A stretch of DNA of 64,000 nt from SURF-43 sp964628985 (lineage in GTDB: Bacteria; Chloroflexota; Dehalococcoidia; UBA2979). The stretch lies in assembly GCA_964628985.1 (NCBI GenBank), contig CAZVNJ010000010.1, positions 4,622 through 68,621 on the forward strand, in the 5' to 3' direction. Shown one piece after another: positions 44,840 through 53,903 of the stretch; positions within the stretch are counted from its first letter, which is position 1, and every line of letters starts with the position of its first letter. A program made the translations under genes and the position numbers. The notes under the pieces are model-generated. The model was not told the DNA's origin, searched no databases, and was given only the letters and a program-made list of their open reading frames with translations.

Positions 44840-45223
44840 TCAGCCGCCTGCGATCTTGACGCGGTGGCCCAGGGCACTCAGTTTCGCGTGCAGCCGCTCG
44901 CGGTGATCCCCCTGGATCTCAAGGTGCGCGCCCTCCCGGGTGCCGCCCGCGCCGCAATGCTGCTTCAGCACCTTCAGCATCGCCTCCAGCTCCCGATCTG
45001 ATCCCGGGAGCCCGGCGACGATTGTGACGCTCTTTCCTCCTCGTCCCTTCGTCTCACGCAGCAGGCGCACCACGCCGTCGGCGGGCAGCACCGGACGCGC
45101 GGGGGGACGGGCACCCGGGCGCGACGCCTCGGCGCTGCGGGATCGCGAGGGCCTCGCACCAGCCGCTGCGGGGCTGCCAGTGCCGTCGGTGGAATAGACC
45201 AGGCGCGAGTTGGGATCAGGCAT
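44840..45223 (-). CDS. SUI1-domain translation factor (YciH-like)
   Basis: This 127-residue protein has an N-terminal low-complexity basic/proline stretch (about 20-45) and a C-terminal SUI1/eIF1 fold from about 50: RGGKSVTIVAGLPG, then LKVLKQHCGAGGT, and HRERLHAKLSALGHRVKIAGG at the end. Bacterial YciH homologues act in translation initiation fidelity. The ATG at 45223 starts MPDPNSRLVY, as typical for the bacterial family; the upstream frame overlaps the permease gene. It lies between the convergent LuxR gene stop (3 bp away) and the permease end. Confidence 0.88.
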   Translation of the reverse strand: MPDPNSRLVYSTDGTGSPAAAGARPSRSRSAEASRPGARPPARPVLPADGVVRLLRETKGRGGKSVTIVAGLPGSDRELEAMLKVLKQHCGAGGTREGAHLEIQGDHRERLHAKLSALGHRVKIAGG

Positions 45224-45254
45224 TGGGCACACGATACCGCGTCGTTGACTCGCC

Positions 45255-46556
45255 TTACGAGGCTCGCCGCATCTGGTGCACGGCGAAGAATGACACCGCC
45301 ACGCCCGCCACCAGAGCCACGGAACCGGTGACGAAGGCGGTCCGGTCCATGAACAGCGCCAGCAGCACTGTCGCGGCAACACCGCCGGCGGCGAGGAGTG
45401 GCACGCCACGTACGCTGAGTTGCACGCGGAAGGGGCGATCTCGTTCCGGGTCACGCAGCCGCAACCAGATGACCGCGGAGTTCACTGCGATGAATTGTCC
45501 GAACACGGCGAACGTAGAGACCTGCGCGACATAGCCCGTGTCCCCCATGAGTACGAACACCATCGCCAGGCCGAGCAGTCCGGTCGCGGCGATCCACGGC
45601 GTCTGACGGCGTGACAGCCGCCCAAATACCGGAGGGAGGAGCCGGCGATTGGACATCCCATACGTCAACCTCGCCCCGGTGGCCAGGAGCAGCAGCACGG
45701 TGTTGAAGGTCGCGAAGAGCGCGATCACCGAAAGGACGTCTGCGACGCGATCACCGGCGGCTGTGCTGGCCACGAGCGCCAGCGGCGCCGGTGCCTCCGC
45801 CAGTGCTTCCCATGGCACCACTGCGGTGGCTACGGCAGCGACGAGGACGTAGATCACGGAGGTGACGCCGATTGCGATGACGATCGCCTGCGGGATCGTC
45901 CGCTCCGGGTCGCGGGTCTCCTCTGCCAGGGAGACCATCTCCTCGAAGCCCTCGTACGCGAAGAACACGAGGGCGGTCGCCGCCAGGATGCCGGTCAGGC
46001 CCCGAGGCGCCTCAAGCGGTGCCGGGCCGGGCAGGTCAGGCAGCCCGACCGCGATGACGATCGCGAGTCCAGCGCCCTCCAGCAGCGCGAAGACCATCGC
46101 GAGCGAAACTGTCTCGCGGACGCCTGCACAGACCACGACGGTGCAGACTGCGAGCGCGGCCATCGCGATCGCACGCTGCTCGCCACCGAAGAGTTCGACG
46201 CAGTACCCGGCGAACCCGAGGGCGACGGCCGCCGCGCCAATGACATTCACGGCAATGTCCAACCAGCCCGTGACGAAGCCCACGTGCGGGCCGAACGCTT
46301 CCTCAGAATACGCGGCGCTTCCTCCCGCTTCCGGGATCATTGCGGCCAGTTCTGCGAAGGAGAGGCCGGTGAGGACCGCGAGTCCGCCCGCGAGCAGGAA
46401 GGCGATCCATGTCGCTCCTCCCGCGTCTCCGGACGCCTCGCCCACGAGCACATAGATACCAGCGCCGAGGACGATGCCGATGCCGGAGAGCGTCACCGGC
46501 CAGAGCCCCAGTGTCCTCCGAAGGCCTGGCTGGGAGGCGCGAGCGTCGATGACCAT
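45255..46556 (-). CDS. APC-family amino acid permease
   Basis: This 433-residue protein has twelve membrane segments. The APC-superfamily first helix GIGIVLGAGIYVLVGEASG lies near residue 24, with an unwound GAG segment for substrate binding. The second helix region is FAELAAMIPEAGGSAAYSEE and the loop after helix 6 is FFAYEGFEEMVSLAEETRDP. It probably imports an amino acid or polyamine; the exact substrate is unknown. It is transcribed toward the SUI1-like gene, with a 31-bp gap. Confidence 0.9.
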   Translation of the reverse strand: MVIDARASQPGLRRTLGLWPVTLSGIGIVLGAGIYVLVGEASGDAGGATWIAFLLAGGLAVLTGLSFAELAAMIPEAGGSAAYSEEAFGPHVGFVTGWLDIAVNVIGAAAVALGFAGYCVELFGGEQRAIAMAALAVCTVVVCAGVRETVSLAMVFALLEGAGLAIVIAVGLPDLPGPAPLEAPRGLTGILAATALVFFAYEGFEEMVSLAEETRDPERTIPQAIVIAIGVTSVIYVLVAAVATAVVPWEALAEAPAPLALVASTAAGDRVADVLSVIALFATFNTVLLLLATGARLTYGMSNRRLLPPVFGRLSRRQTPWIAATGLLGLAMVFVLMGDTGYVAQVSTFAVFGQFIAVNSAVIWLRLRDPERDRPFRVQLSVRGVPLLAAGGVAATVLLALFMDRTAFVTGSVALVAGVAVSFFAVHQMRRAS

Positions 46557-46701
46557 GGCGCCTCTCCTGACCGCCCTGGGGCTGGGGCGCCATCATAGGG
46601 TCGCTGCGCGGACGGACTCAGGATCGGAGGGCGCTTCCGCATGACAGGCGTGCGTCGTGGTCGCAGACTGGATCCCGGGCGTTGGGTGTGCGATCGAAAC
46701 G

Positions 46702-48072
46702 ATGGAGGCACTCGTGGCCGACCCGACCAGTCGAAGACGCGTCCTGATCATGGGCGCCGCTGGGCGAGACTTCCATAACTTCAACGTCGCGTTTCGTGGA
46801 CGCGATGACGCTGTGGTGGTGGCGTTCACGGCGACCCAGATCCCCGGCATCTCGGGCCGCCGCTACCCCGCGGCACTCGCGGGCGCTGGTTACCCGCACG
46901 GCATCCCCATCGAGGACGAGGCGATGCTCGAGGAGGTCTGCCGCCGCGAGGGAGTGGAGGAGGTCGTCTTCGCCTACAGCGACGTGAGGCACGAGGCGGT
47001 GATGCACGCGGCCTCGCGGGCACTCGCGGTCGGTGCCGACTTCACTCTGCTGGGCCCGGACGCCACGATGCTGACTTCCGCCCGCCCGGTGATCGCAGTC
47101 TCGGCTGCGCGCACCGGGGCAGGGAAGTCGCAAACCGCACGCTGGATCAGCCGCCGCCTCCGCGAGCAAGGCATCCGCGTCGCAACTCTGAGGCATCCCA
47201 TGCCCTATGGCGACCTTGAGGCGCAACGGGTGCAGCGATTCGCGACACTGGAAGACCTCGACCGCGCCGACTGCACGCTGGAGGAGCGCGAGGAGTACGA
47301 ACCGCACATCGCTGCCGGCGCGGTGATCTACGCCGGTGTGGACTACCAGGCGATCCTCGAGCAGGCGGAGGCCGAAGCCGACATCATCATCTGGGAGGGC
47401 GGCAATAACGACTTCCCGTTCGTCCGACCGGACCTCCACATCGTGCTCACGGATGCGCTGAGGCCGGACGACGGCGACCGCTACCACCCCGGCGAGGCTG
47501 CCCTTCGGATGGCGGACGTCGTGATCGTCGCGAAGGTCAATGCCGCGTCTGCGGAAGAAGTCGCGCGCGTGACCGCGCAGGCTCGATCACTCAATCCGGC
47601 TGCCACCATCGTGCGCGGTGCCTCGCCCGTTGTGCTGGATGACGTGGAAGCGGTGCGTGGAGTGCGAGTGCTCGTCGTAGACGACGGGCCGACGCTGACG
47701 CATGGAGGGATGTCCTATGGTGCGGGGTACGTCGCAGCGATCGAGGCGGGTGCAGAAGTGATTGACCCCCTTCCCTGTGCCGTCCCTGAGTTGAGGGCTG
47801 CGCTCGCGAAGTACGACCACTTGGCGCGTGTGCTGCCGGCCCTCGGCTACGGCGAGGAGCAACTCAAGTCGCTCGCGGCGAGCATCGCCGCGGCCCCAGT
47901 CGACGTCGTCGTGTCCGGGACGCCGATCGACCTCGCGGCCCTTGTGTCGGTGCCTCAGCGCATCATCCGTGCTCGCTATGAATACGCAGACACAGGCGAG
48001 CCCTCCCTTGCGGCAGTGATCGATGACGCGATCCGGCGTCTGCTGCCTGGCTATTCGCGCGACCCGGAGTGA
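46702..48072 (+). CDS. Cyclic 2,3-diphosphoglycerate synthetase-like GTPase/ATPase
   Basis: This protein of about 456 residues has an N-terminal NAD-like strand RRVLIMGAAGRDFHNFNVAF (near residue 10). A P-loop-like RTGAGKSQTARWI lies near 135 and EGGNNDFPFVRPDLH near 230. It resembles the cyclic 2,3-diphosphoglycerate synthetase family, found in archaea and sporadically in bacteria, where homologues are often just labelled GTPase. If active it would cyclise 2,3-diphosphoglycerate, a thermoprotectant in some organisms. The start is uncertain: the GTG at 46657 is an alternative. The gene diverges from the APC permease. Confidence 0.65.
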   Translation: MEALVADPTSRRRVLIMGAAGRDFHNFNVAFRGRDDAVVVAFTATQIPGISGRRYPAALAGAGYPHGIPIEDEAMLEEVCRREGVEEVVFAYSDVRHEAVMHAASRALAVGADFTLLGPDATMLTSARPVIAVSAARTGAGKSQTARWISRRLREQGIRVATLRHPMPYGDLEAQRVQRFATLEDLDRADCTLEEREEYEPHIAAGAVIYAGVDYQAILEQAEAEADIIIWEGGNNDFPFVRPDLHIVLTDALRPDDGDRYHPGEAALRMADVVIVAKVNAASAEEVARVTAQARSLNPAATIVRGASPVVLDDVEAVRGVRVLVVDDGPTLTHGGMSYGAGYVAAIEAGAEVIDPLPCAVPELRAALAKYDHLARVLPALGYGEEQLKSLAASIAAAPVDVVVSGTPIDLAALVSVPQRIIRARYEYADTGEPSLAAVIDDAIRRLLPGYSRDPE

Positions 48073-48121
48073 GCGCTTCGACTAGACAGGAGGCCGCGGG
48101 GGAGTCAACGTCGATCGCATC

Positions 48122-49159
48122 ATGGACGAGTCACAAGTCGAATCCGTCGCGACGCTGAGGCGGATTGCGTTCCTCCTGGAGCAGGTCGGGGAACCGTCGT
48201 ATCGGAGTCGGGCGTTCCGTCGCGCGGCGGACGCCGTCGCATCGCTCACGCCTGCCGAGTTCGTGGACCGCGTGCAACGCGGCAGCCTCGCGGAGTTGCC
48301 CGGGGTGGGGCCGGTGACGGCCGGTATCGTCGCCGAAGCCGTGCAGGGCGAGGACCCGGCCTACCTCGTCCGCCTCCAGGCTCGCGCGGCGGAGTCAGCG
48401 GACTCGCCTGGCGGACAGCTCTGGACGGCCCTCCGAGGTGACTGCCACGTCCATTCCGACTGGTCCGATGGAGTTGCACCGATTCAGGAGATGGCCAAAG
48501 CGGCCGTCGAGATGGGCGCCGAATACATCGTCCTCACCGACCACTCGCCGACCCTACGCATCGCCCGCGGGCTGAGCCCTGATCGACTGCGGGCGCAGTT
48601 AGACGTCGTCGCGGGTCTCAACAGTGAATTGGCCCCGTTCCGCATCCTCACCGGCATCGAGGTCGACATCCTCCCGGACGGCACCCTGGACCAGGAGGAG
48701 GAACTGCTCGCGCGGCTCGACGTGGTTGTCGGCAGTGTGCACAGTCAGTTGCGCATGGAGCGCGAAGCAATGACCGAGCGCCTGTTGAGGGCGATCGCCA
48801 ACCCACATCTGGACATCCTGGGCCACTGCACGGGTCGTATGAAGACGCGACGCCGCGACCGTCCGGAATCAGAGTTCGACTCGGCTCGTGTGTTTGCTGC
48901 ATGTGCTCGGCTGGGCAAGGCGGTCGAAGTGAATTCGTTGAGGGAGCGTCGCGACCCACCTCGGCGCCTGATGCGAGAAGCACTGGCGGAAGGGTGCCTT
49001 TTCGCGATTGACAGTGACGCGCATGCGCCGGGGGCGATCTCCGGGCGACGTCTCGGTTGCGACCGTGCGGCCGATGTGGGCATTCCACCTGAGCGAGTGG
49101 TGAACACGCTGACCGCAGACGACCTCGTGGACTGGGCGAGAGGGCATGGCAGGCCATAG
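48122..49159 (+). CDS. HhH-PHP protein, PolX-like without polymerase domain
   Basis: This 345-residue protein has an N-terminal helix-hairpin-helix region (LRRIAFLLEQVGEPSYRSRA, then LAELPGVGPVTAGIVAEAV, residues 10-85) as in bacterial PolX, followed directly by a PHP phosphoesterase domain. Metal motifs are DCHVHSDWSDG near 107, LTDHS near 140, GIEVDIL near 183, HSQL near 212, HPHLDILGHC-like near 230 and DSDAHAP near 300. PolX proteins have a nucleotidyltransferase domain between these parts; it is absent here. A DNA-end processing phosphatase or nuclease role is inferred. Confidence 0.82.
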   Translation: MDESQVESVATLRRIAFLLEQVGEPSYRSRAFRRAADAVASLTPAEFVDRVQRGSLAELPGVGPVTAGIVAEAVQGEDPAYLVRLQARAAESADSPGGQLWTALRGDCHVHSDWSDGVAPIQEMAKAAVEMGAEYIVLTDHSPTLRIARGLSPDRLRAQLDVVAGLNSELAPFRILTGIEVDILPDGTLDQEEELLARLDVVVGSVHSQLRMEREAMTERLLRAIANPHLDILGHCTGRMKTRRRDRPESEFDSARVFAACARLGKAVEVNSLRERRDPPRRLMREALAEGCLFAIDSDAHAPGAISGRRLGCDRAADVGIPPERVVNTLTADDLVDWARGHGRP

Positions 49160-49260
49160 CGTCGTCAGCATCGCCAGAAAGTTGGTATGCCTGTCCGTCA
49201 TATGGGAATGGCCGGTGAAACTTCAATCGCAGTACCGTTCCCTCGAACCGAGGAGGCGCC

Positions 49261-50082
49261 GTGACGGAACGGACCAGGCCGCTGGCTCAGCCACCAGTTC
49301 CGCAGAGCGCCGCGACATGGCAAATCCCGGCTCGGTTTCGGCCATTCGTCCGTCTGTTCGTCGTGGCTGTCCTGGTCATGGTCGCGGACTTCGCGACCAG
49401 CCACCTCGTCCGGCAGGGCGCGACGTTCGACTTCCCTGCGGTCACAGTGGTCCGGCTTGTCGCATCGCTGTTGATCCTTCGTTATCCGCTGGCCGGATTC
49501 GTCGTGTCGCTGGAGGTCGACAAGTGGGACTGGTTCTGGCTGGGCATGGCGGACCGCAGCGCTGCGGACCAGGACCTGTACCAGTCATGGGACAAGTCGG
49601 TCGACCTGATCTGCCTCGCGATCGCCCTGATCGTGGTGTTGCAGTGGCCGGACCGGCGGGCGAGATGGTTGGCGCTGGGGACATTCGCCTGGCGGACGGC
49701 CGGAGTGGTGGCCGCGATCATGCTCGGCCATCGCTGGCTGCTGATCGTGTTCCCGAACGTGTTTGAGAGCATTTATCTGACGTACATGATCTTCCGTGTA
49801 CTGAGCGGTCATCAGCAGATGCTGCACAGTGTGAAGGCCACCGCGCTCGTGGGGCTTGCGCTCCTCATCCCGAAAGTCAGCGCAGAGGTGTTCCTGCATG
49901 CCTTCAACGATCGCCCGTGGCACATGTTCTCTGTGCTTCCCGGGGGGTTCTCCTTCCTCGACGCATGGCTGTGGGGGCTAGCCCTCTACGCGCTGCCGCT
50001 CGTGGTGTTGGTCATCAGCATGCAACACGCCGAGGGGCGAGCGACGCGAGGCGATCCGGAGGCCCAGGTCAGCGCCGTCTAG
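49261..50082 (+). CDS. Uncharacterised multi-span membrane protein
   Basis: This 273-residue protein, starting from GTG at 49261, has about seven membrane segments, with an initial Pro/Arg/Gln-rich tail. Visible features are a helix-2 segment TVVRLVASLLILRYPLAGFV and the loop EVDKWDWFWLGMADR with clustered Trp/Asp. No family is recognised. GGAGG lies about 5 bases before the GTG. It lies between the HhH-PHP gene and the zinc peptidase gene. The function is unknown. Confidence 0.65.
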   Translation: MTERTRPLAQPPVPQSAATWQIPARFRPFVRLFVVAVLVMVADFATSHLVRQGATFDFPAVTVVRLVASLLILRYPLAGFVVSLEVDKWDWFWLGMADRSAADQDLYQSWDKSVDLICLAIALIVVLQWPDRRARWLALGTFAWRTAGVVAAIMLGHRWLLIVFPNVFESIYLTYMIFRVLSGHQQMLHSVKATALVGLALLIPKVSAEVFLHAFNDRPWHMFSVLPGGFSFLDAWLWGLALYALPLVVLVISMQHAEGRATRGDPEAQVSAV

Positions 50083-50255
50083 GGCGCAGCGTTCACGAAA
50101 CCGCAATGCTGCACGAGCGCCCGGTTACCGGCCCGCGAGGGGACACGACATACCCTGTCGTCAGTGGGAGAGCAGCAACGCAACACCACTCGGGAGGGTC
50201 TCCGGCGACGGGGACCCTCCTGCGTGTGAGTGCTGTCCAGCACAGGAGTGTCCGC

Positions 50256-51137
50256 ATGCCCTCCTTCGATGACCTCAAGGTAGATGTGTCAGGAGTCGAC
50301 GACCGCCGCGGGCGTGGCCTCGGAGCGCCCATCGCGCTCGGTGGGGGCGGCCTCGGGATCGTCGGCGTGATCCTCGTCTTGCTGGTGAACGTGCTCGGAG
50401 GTGGCGGAGAGTCTTCCTTTCTGACCGACAGCACCTCCAGCCAGGGGACTGGCGAAAGCACCGCCGAACTCAGCGCTCGCTGCAACTCCGAGGGTGCCAT
50501 CGAGCGGTACGACGACTGCTACCTCATCAAGTCGTACAACGAGATCAACGAAGTCTGGGCGTCCCAGTTTGCGGACGGCGGCTACGAGAAGCCACGCCTC
50601 GTCTTCTTCGAACAGGCCGTCTCAACCGCCTGCGGGACAGCCTCCTCCGAGGTGGGCCCGTTCTACTGTCCGCTGGACCGGAGTGTGTACTTCGACCTCG
50701 GCTTCCTCGCCGCGCTCCAGCAGCAGTTCGGTGCGCAGGGCCGTTACGCGCAGACGTACATAGTCGCGCACGAGGTGGGCCACCACATCCAGACGCTCAC
50801 GGGCACCGAGCCCCGCGTGCGGGCGGCGCAACAACGAGGCGGAGACGCGCAGGCGCTCGCGATCGGTGTCGAACTGCAGGCGGACTGCTACGCGGGTGCC
50901 TGGAGCGCCCTCGCCAACCAGGCCGGCAACTTCTCGATCTCAGAACGAGAACTCGACCAGGCGCTGAACGCGGCCGCGGCCGTCGGGGACGACCGCATCC
51001 AGCAGAAGACGCAGGGACGCGTGGACCCGGAGTCATGGACGCACGGATCAGCCGAGCAGCGTCGCGACGCTTTCCTCACTGGCTACCGGGCGGCCCAGGG
51101 CAGCGCCTGCACCTCATTCGTGCCTCTGAGCTCCTGA
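50256..51137 (+). CDS. YpfJ-type neutral zinc metallopeptidase
   Basis: This 293-residue protein has one membrane segment at about residues 30-50 with Gly-rich flanks. The zinc site HEVGHH is at residues 172-177 and a downstream Glu-containing ELQADCYAGAW is near 206, matching the YpfJ/zinc_peptidase family. Paired Cys residues (near 77 and 89) could form a disulfide outside. AGGAG lies 7 bases before the ATG at 50256. It is likely an envelope-associated peptidase. The 3' end overlaps the convergent membrane-protein gene by 24 bp. Confidence 0.9.
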   Translation: MPSFDDLKVDVSGVDDRRGRGLGAPIALGGGGLGIVGVILVLLVNVLGGGGESSFLTDSTSSQGTGESTAELSARCNSEGAIERYDDCYLIKSYNEINEVWASQFADGGYEKPRLVFFEQAVSTACGTASSEVGPFYCPLDRSVYFDLGFLAALQQQFGAQGRYAQTYIVAHEVGHHIQTLTGTEPRVRAAQQRGGDAQALAIGVELQADCYAGAWSALANQAGNFSISERELDQALNAAAAVGDDRIQQKTQGRVDPESWTHGSAEQRRDAFLTGYRAAQGSACTSFVPLSS

Positions 51138-51710
51138 GAAGGCGTCAACTGTCAGTTCCCTGGCGAGGAGAGACGCCACCATAGCCGCGCATGCTGACCC
51201 CGCCAGACCGAGGCCGAGGTCGCCGAGGGTGTCCGTGTACGCCGTTGCCAGTTCAGGTGAGTTCCGGATGAACGAGACGTACTCGGCGAGTTCCCACAGG
51301 ATGGCGCTCACCGCCCCGAAACCGAGCACGATCCCCGCCGTCGTCAGCCGCCCCAGCCGATGCCGCAGGAGGAGCGCCCCGGCCCCGCTCGAGAGCAGCC
51401 ACCAGTTCACGAAGTGGTTCGCGTCATCCCACCACTCGACAGTGTCGTAGACGTCGAGGGCGTTTCCCGAAACGTCGATCAGAAACGGCAGTCCCAGCAG
51501 TACGTCCGCCCCATGCGGGTATCGAGGGTGCATCCGCCTCGCGGCCCAGAGGGCTGGCAACACCAGCACTGCGAGCGGATAGGTGGCGAGGCGCGAGCCA
51601 AACGCCTTGCCTTCGAACTGGTCAAGGCCAGAGAACGCTCCGAATGCCAGCAGGGCGACTAGCGCGACCTTGGTGGCGAGGTTGAGAGACGGGAGCAGTG
51701 GCACGCGCAT
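51114..51710 (-). CDS. Membrane protein (possibly DUF2238-like)
   Basis: This 198-residue protein has about five membrane segments and a characteristic VEWWDDANHFVNWWLLSSG stretch near residue 90, then AVSAILWELAEYVSFI. The Asp/His pattern resembles the DUF2238 group, but I am not sure. The ATG at 51710 avoids overlap with the promoter region of the ligase. It faces the zinc-peptidase gene and overlaps its last 24 bases. The function is unknown. Confidence 0.6.
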   Translation of the reverse strand: MRVPLLPSLNLATKVALVALLAFGAFSGLDQFEGKAFGSRLATYPLAVLVLPALWAARRMHPRYPHGADVLLGLPFLIDVSGNALDVYDTVEWWDDANHFVNWWLLSSGAGALLLRHRLGRLTTAGIVLGFGAVSAILWELAEYVSFIRNSPELATAYTDTLGDLGLGLAGSACAAMVASLLARELTVDAFSGAQRHE

Positions 51711-51779
51711 CGGCTGAGTCTGGCCCTCGCCCTCCGCCGAGGCAAGCCCACAGGAATGGGAAGCACCTAGGATCGTCAC

Positions 51780-52832
51780 ATGGCACTCGAACTCCCGTTC
51801 CAGCCGCCGCTGGAACCCATGCTCTCGGCCAGCCAGGACGAGATCCCGGCTGGCAGCGGCTGGCGATACGAGCCGAAATGGGACGGGTTCCGCACGCTCG
51901 TCTTCTTCGACGGCACTGAGGTCTACCTCCAGAGTCGGGACCTGCGTCCGCTCGGTCGATACTTCCCTGAGGTCGTCTCAGGGTTGGCCGAAGTACTTCC
52001 GGCGCCTGTGGTGCTCGACGGCGAGATCGTCGTGATGACCGAGCACGGGCTCAGTTTCGACCTGCTGCAGATGCGCCTGCACCCGGCGGAGTCGCGTGTG
52101 CGCAAACTCTCCGTGGAGACGCCGGCGCAGTTCGTCGCCTTCGACCTCGTCGCCGAGGGCGAGGAGGACCTCCGCCCACGCCCGTTTAGGGAGCGGCACC
52201 AGCGGCTACAGACGCTGCTGCCGGCTGACACGCCACCCTTGTATCGATCGCCCTCGACGACGGACCATGCGCTCGCCGTCGACTGGTTCCATCGCTTCGA
52301 GGGAGCGGGCTTTGACGGCGTGATCGCGAAGCGCGAGGACGCTGCCTATCAGCCCGGTGTCCGCGCGCTCGTGAAGGTGAAGCACCGCCGCACCGCCGAC
52401 TGCGTCGTCGCGGGGTTCCGCTGGGCGAAGGACCAGCAGGGGACGGCGGTCGGCTCGCTTCTCCTCGGCCTCTACGACGCGTCCGGCGTCCTGCACCACG
52501 TGGGGCACACCTCGAGTTTCAAGGCGCCGGAGAAGCGGGCGCTCGTGGCGCGCCTCGGCCCCTTGGTAACCGAAGACGAAGGCCAGGGGTTTGGGCACGG
52601 CCGGACGCCGGGGACGCCCAGCCGATGGAGCAGCGGTAAGGACGTCTCCTGGGTGCGGCTGCGGCCCGTACTTGTCTGCGAGGTCGCCTTCGACCACCTG
52701 CAGGGTGACCGATTCCGCCACGGCACGACGTTTCAACGCTGGCGTCCTGACAAGCCAGCCGAGGACTGCACCTACGACCAACTCGGCACGGCGGTGCCGG
52801 CCGAACTGCGCGACCTGCTGCTGCCCGGCTAG
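51780..52832 (+). CDS. ATP-dependent DNA ligase
   Basis: This 350-residue ligase has the adenylation motif I EPKWDGFR (residues 31-38, lysine nucleophile). Further motifs are III (LDGEIVV near 80), IV (FDGVIAKRED near 178) and V (ALVKVKHRR near 197). An OB-fold follows from about 205 to 340 (CVVAGFRWAKDQQG). It resembles the stand-alone LigC/LigD-type ligases of bacterial end joining. It ends four bases inside the convergent LigD-polymerase gene. No Ku gene is in the window. Confidence 0.9.
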   Translation: MALELPFQPPLEPMLSASQDEIPAGSGWRYEPKWDGFRTLVFFDGTEVYLQSRDLRPLGRYFPEVVSGLAEVLPAPVVLDGEIVVMTEHGLSFDLLQMRLHPAESRVRKLSVETPAQFVAFDLVAEGEEDLRPRPFRERHQRLQTLLPADTPPLYRSPSTTDHALAVDWFHRFEGAGFDGVIAKREDAAYQPGVRALVKVKHRRTADCVVAGFRWAKDQQGTAVGSLLLGLYDASGVLHHVGHTSSFKAPEKRALVARLGPLVTEDEGQGFGHGRTPGTPSRWSSGKDVSWVRLRPVLVCEVAFDHLQGDRFRHGTTFQRWRPDKPAEDCTYDQLGTAVPAELRDLLLPG

Positions 52833-53869
52833 GCCTCGGAGGGCTTGCGCCGGCTGCGCGTCGCGCCTGGCTTCTTCGCCCGGCTCGGCTGAACGCGAGG
52901 CGGCTCACCGGGCTGCTTCCGGAACTGTGGCGGCCACGGGGCGTCGCCCTGACCTTCGCGCTCATGTTGGGCGACGAGGTCGAGCAGCGGCTGCAGCGAG
53001 TGCTGCACATCGTCGATCGTGGCTCCCGGGTCTCCTCGCTCGCGGAGGCGTGCGGGAACGGTCGCGAGGGTGAACGCGGCCGCGTCCACCTCGGGCACCT
53101 CGTCCCACTCAAGCGGGCAGGAGACGCGACCGTCCGGCTTGGCTCGCACCGAGTACGCGGATGCGACGGTGCGGTCGCGTGCGTTCTGGTTGTAGTCGAT
53201 GAACACCCCGTGCCGCTCCTCCTTCCACCACGCCGTGGTCGCGAGGTCTGGCGCCCGGCGTTCCACCTCGCGCCCGAGGGCGAGGGCGGCTCGTCGCACG
53301 TCGGAGAAGTCCCAGCGGGGCTCGATGCGGACGTTGATGTGGATGCCGCGCGATCCGGAGGTCTTCGGATACCCGCGGTAGCCGAGTTCCTTCAGTACTT
53401 CGCCGGTAAGCGCGGCCACCTGTCGGACGGCGTCGAAGCCCGCTTCGGGGGTGGGGTCGAGGTCCACGCGCAGTTCGTCCGGATGGTCAACGTCGTCACT
53501 ACGCACGGGCCAGGGGTTGAGGTCGATGCAACCGAGGTTCGCCATCCAGATGATGTCCGCGACTTCGTCCGCCACGACCATGTCCGCCGAACGACCGCTC
53601 GGGTAGGTGATGCGTGTCGTGTTGACCCAGTCGGGGCGCTTGTCGGGGGCGCGCTTCTGGAAGAACGGGTCCTCGCCGATGCCGTTCACGTAGCGCTTGA
53701 GCACCATCGGCCGGCGGTGGACGCCGCGGAGGGCGGCCTCGCCGACGGCGAGGTAGTACTCGATGAGGTCGCGCTTCGTGAAGCCAGCCTCGGGGAAGTA
53801 GACCTTGTCCGGGTTGGTGACCCGGACGGCCCGTCCGCCTACATCGAGCGTAATCGATGGCGTCGCCAT
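52829..53869 (-). CDS. LigD-type polymerase/primase domain protein
   Basis: This 346-residue archaeo-eukaryotic primase-like domain of LigD begins ITLDVGGRAVRVTNPDKVYFP. The catalytic acid motif is DELRVDLDPTPEAGF near residue 130, followed by KTSGSRGIHI near 168. The basic C-terminal tail (RAKKPGATRSRRKPS) may bind DNA. It fills gaps in end-joining. It stands alone and is not fused to the ligase domain, as in Mycobacterium LigD; the ligase is the convergent neighbour. It lies 34 bp after the SEDS-PBP gene. Confidence 0.9.
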   Translation of the reverse strand: MATPSITLDVGGRAVRVTNPDKVYFPEAGFTKRDLIEYYLAVGEAALRGVHRRPMVLKRYVNGIGEDPFFQKRAPDKRPDWVNTTRITYPSGRSADMVVADEVADIIWMANLGCIDLNPWPVRSDDVDHPDELRVDLDPTPEAGFDAVRQVAALTGEVLKELGYRGYPKTSGSRGIHINVRIEPRWDFSDVRRAALALGREVERRAPDLATTAWWKEERHGVFIDYNQNARDRTVASAYSVRAKPDGRVSCPLEWDEVPEVDAAAFTLATVPARLRERGDPGATIDDVQHSLQPLLDLVAQHEREGQGDAPWPPQFRKQPGEPPRVQPSRAKKPGATRSRRKPSEA

Positions 53870-53903
53870 GGATCGAGGGTACTCCTCTGGCTGCCGCCCT
53901 CCG

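Noticed and set aside
46555..46593. ATGGCGCC/GGCGCCAT inverted repeat at the permease start
   Set aside because: The core GGCGCC is self-complementary and common in GC-rich DNA; no other evidence for a leader or operator.
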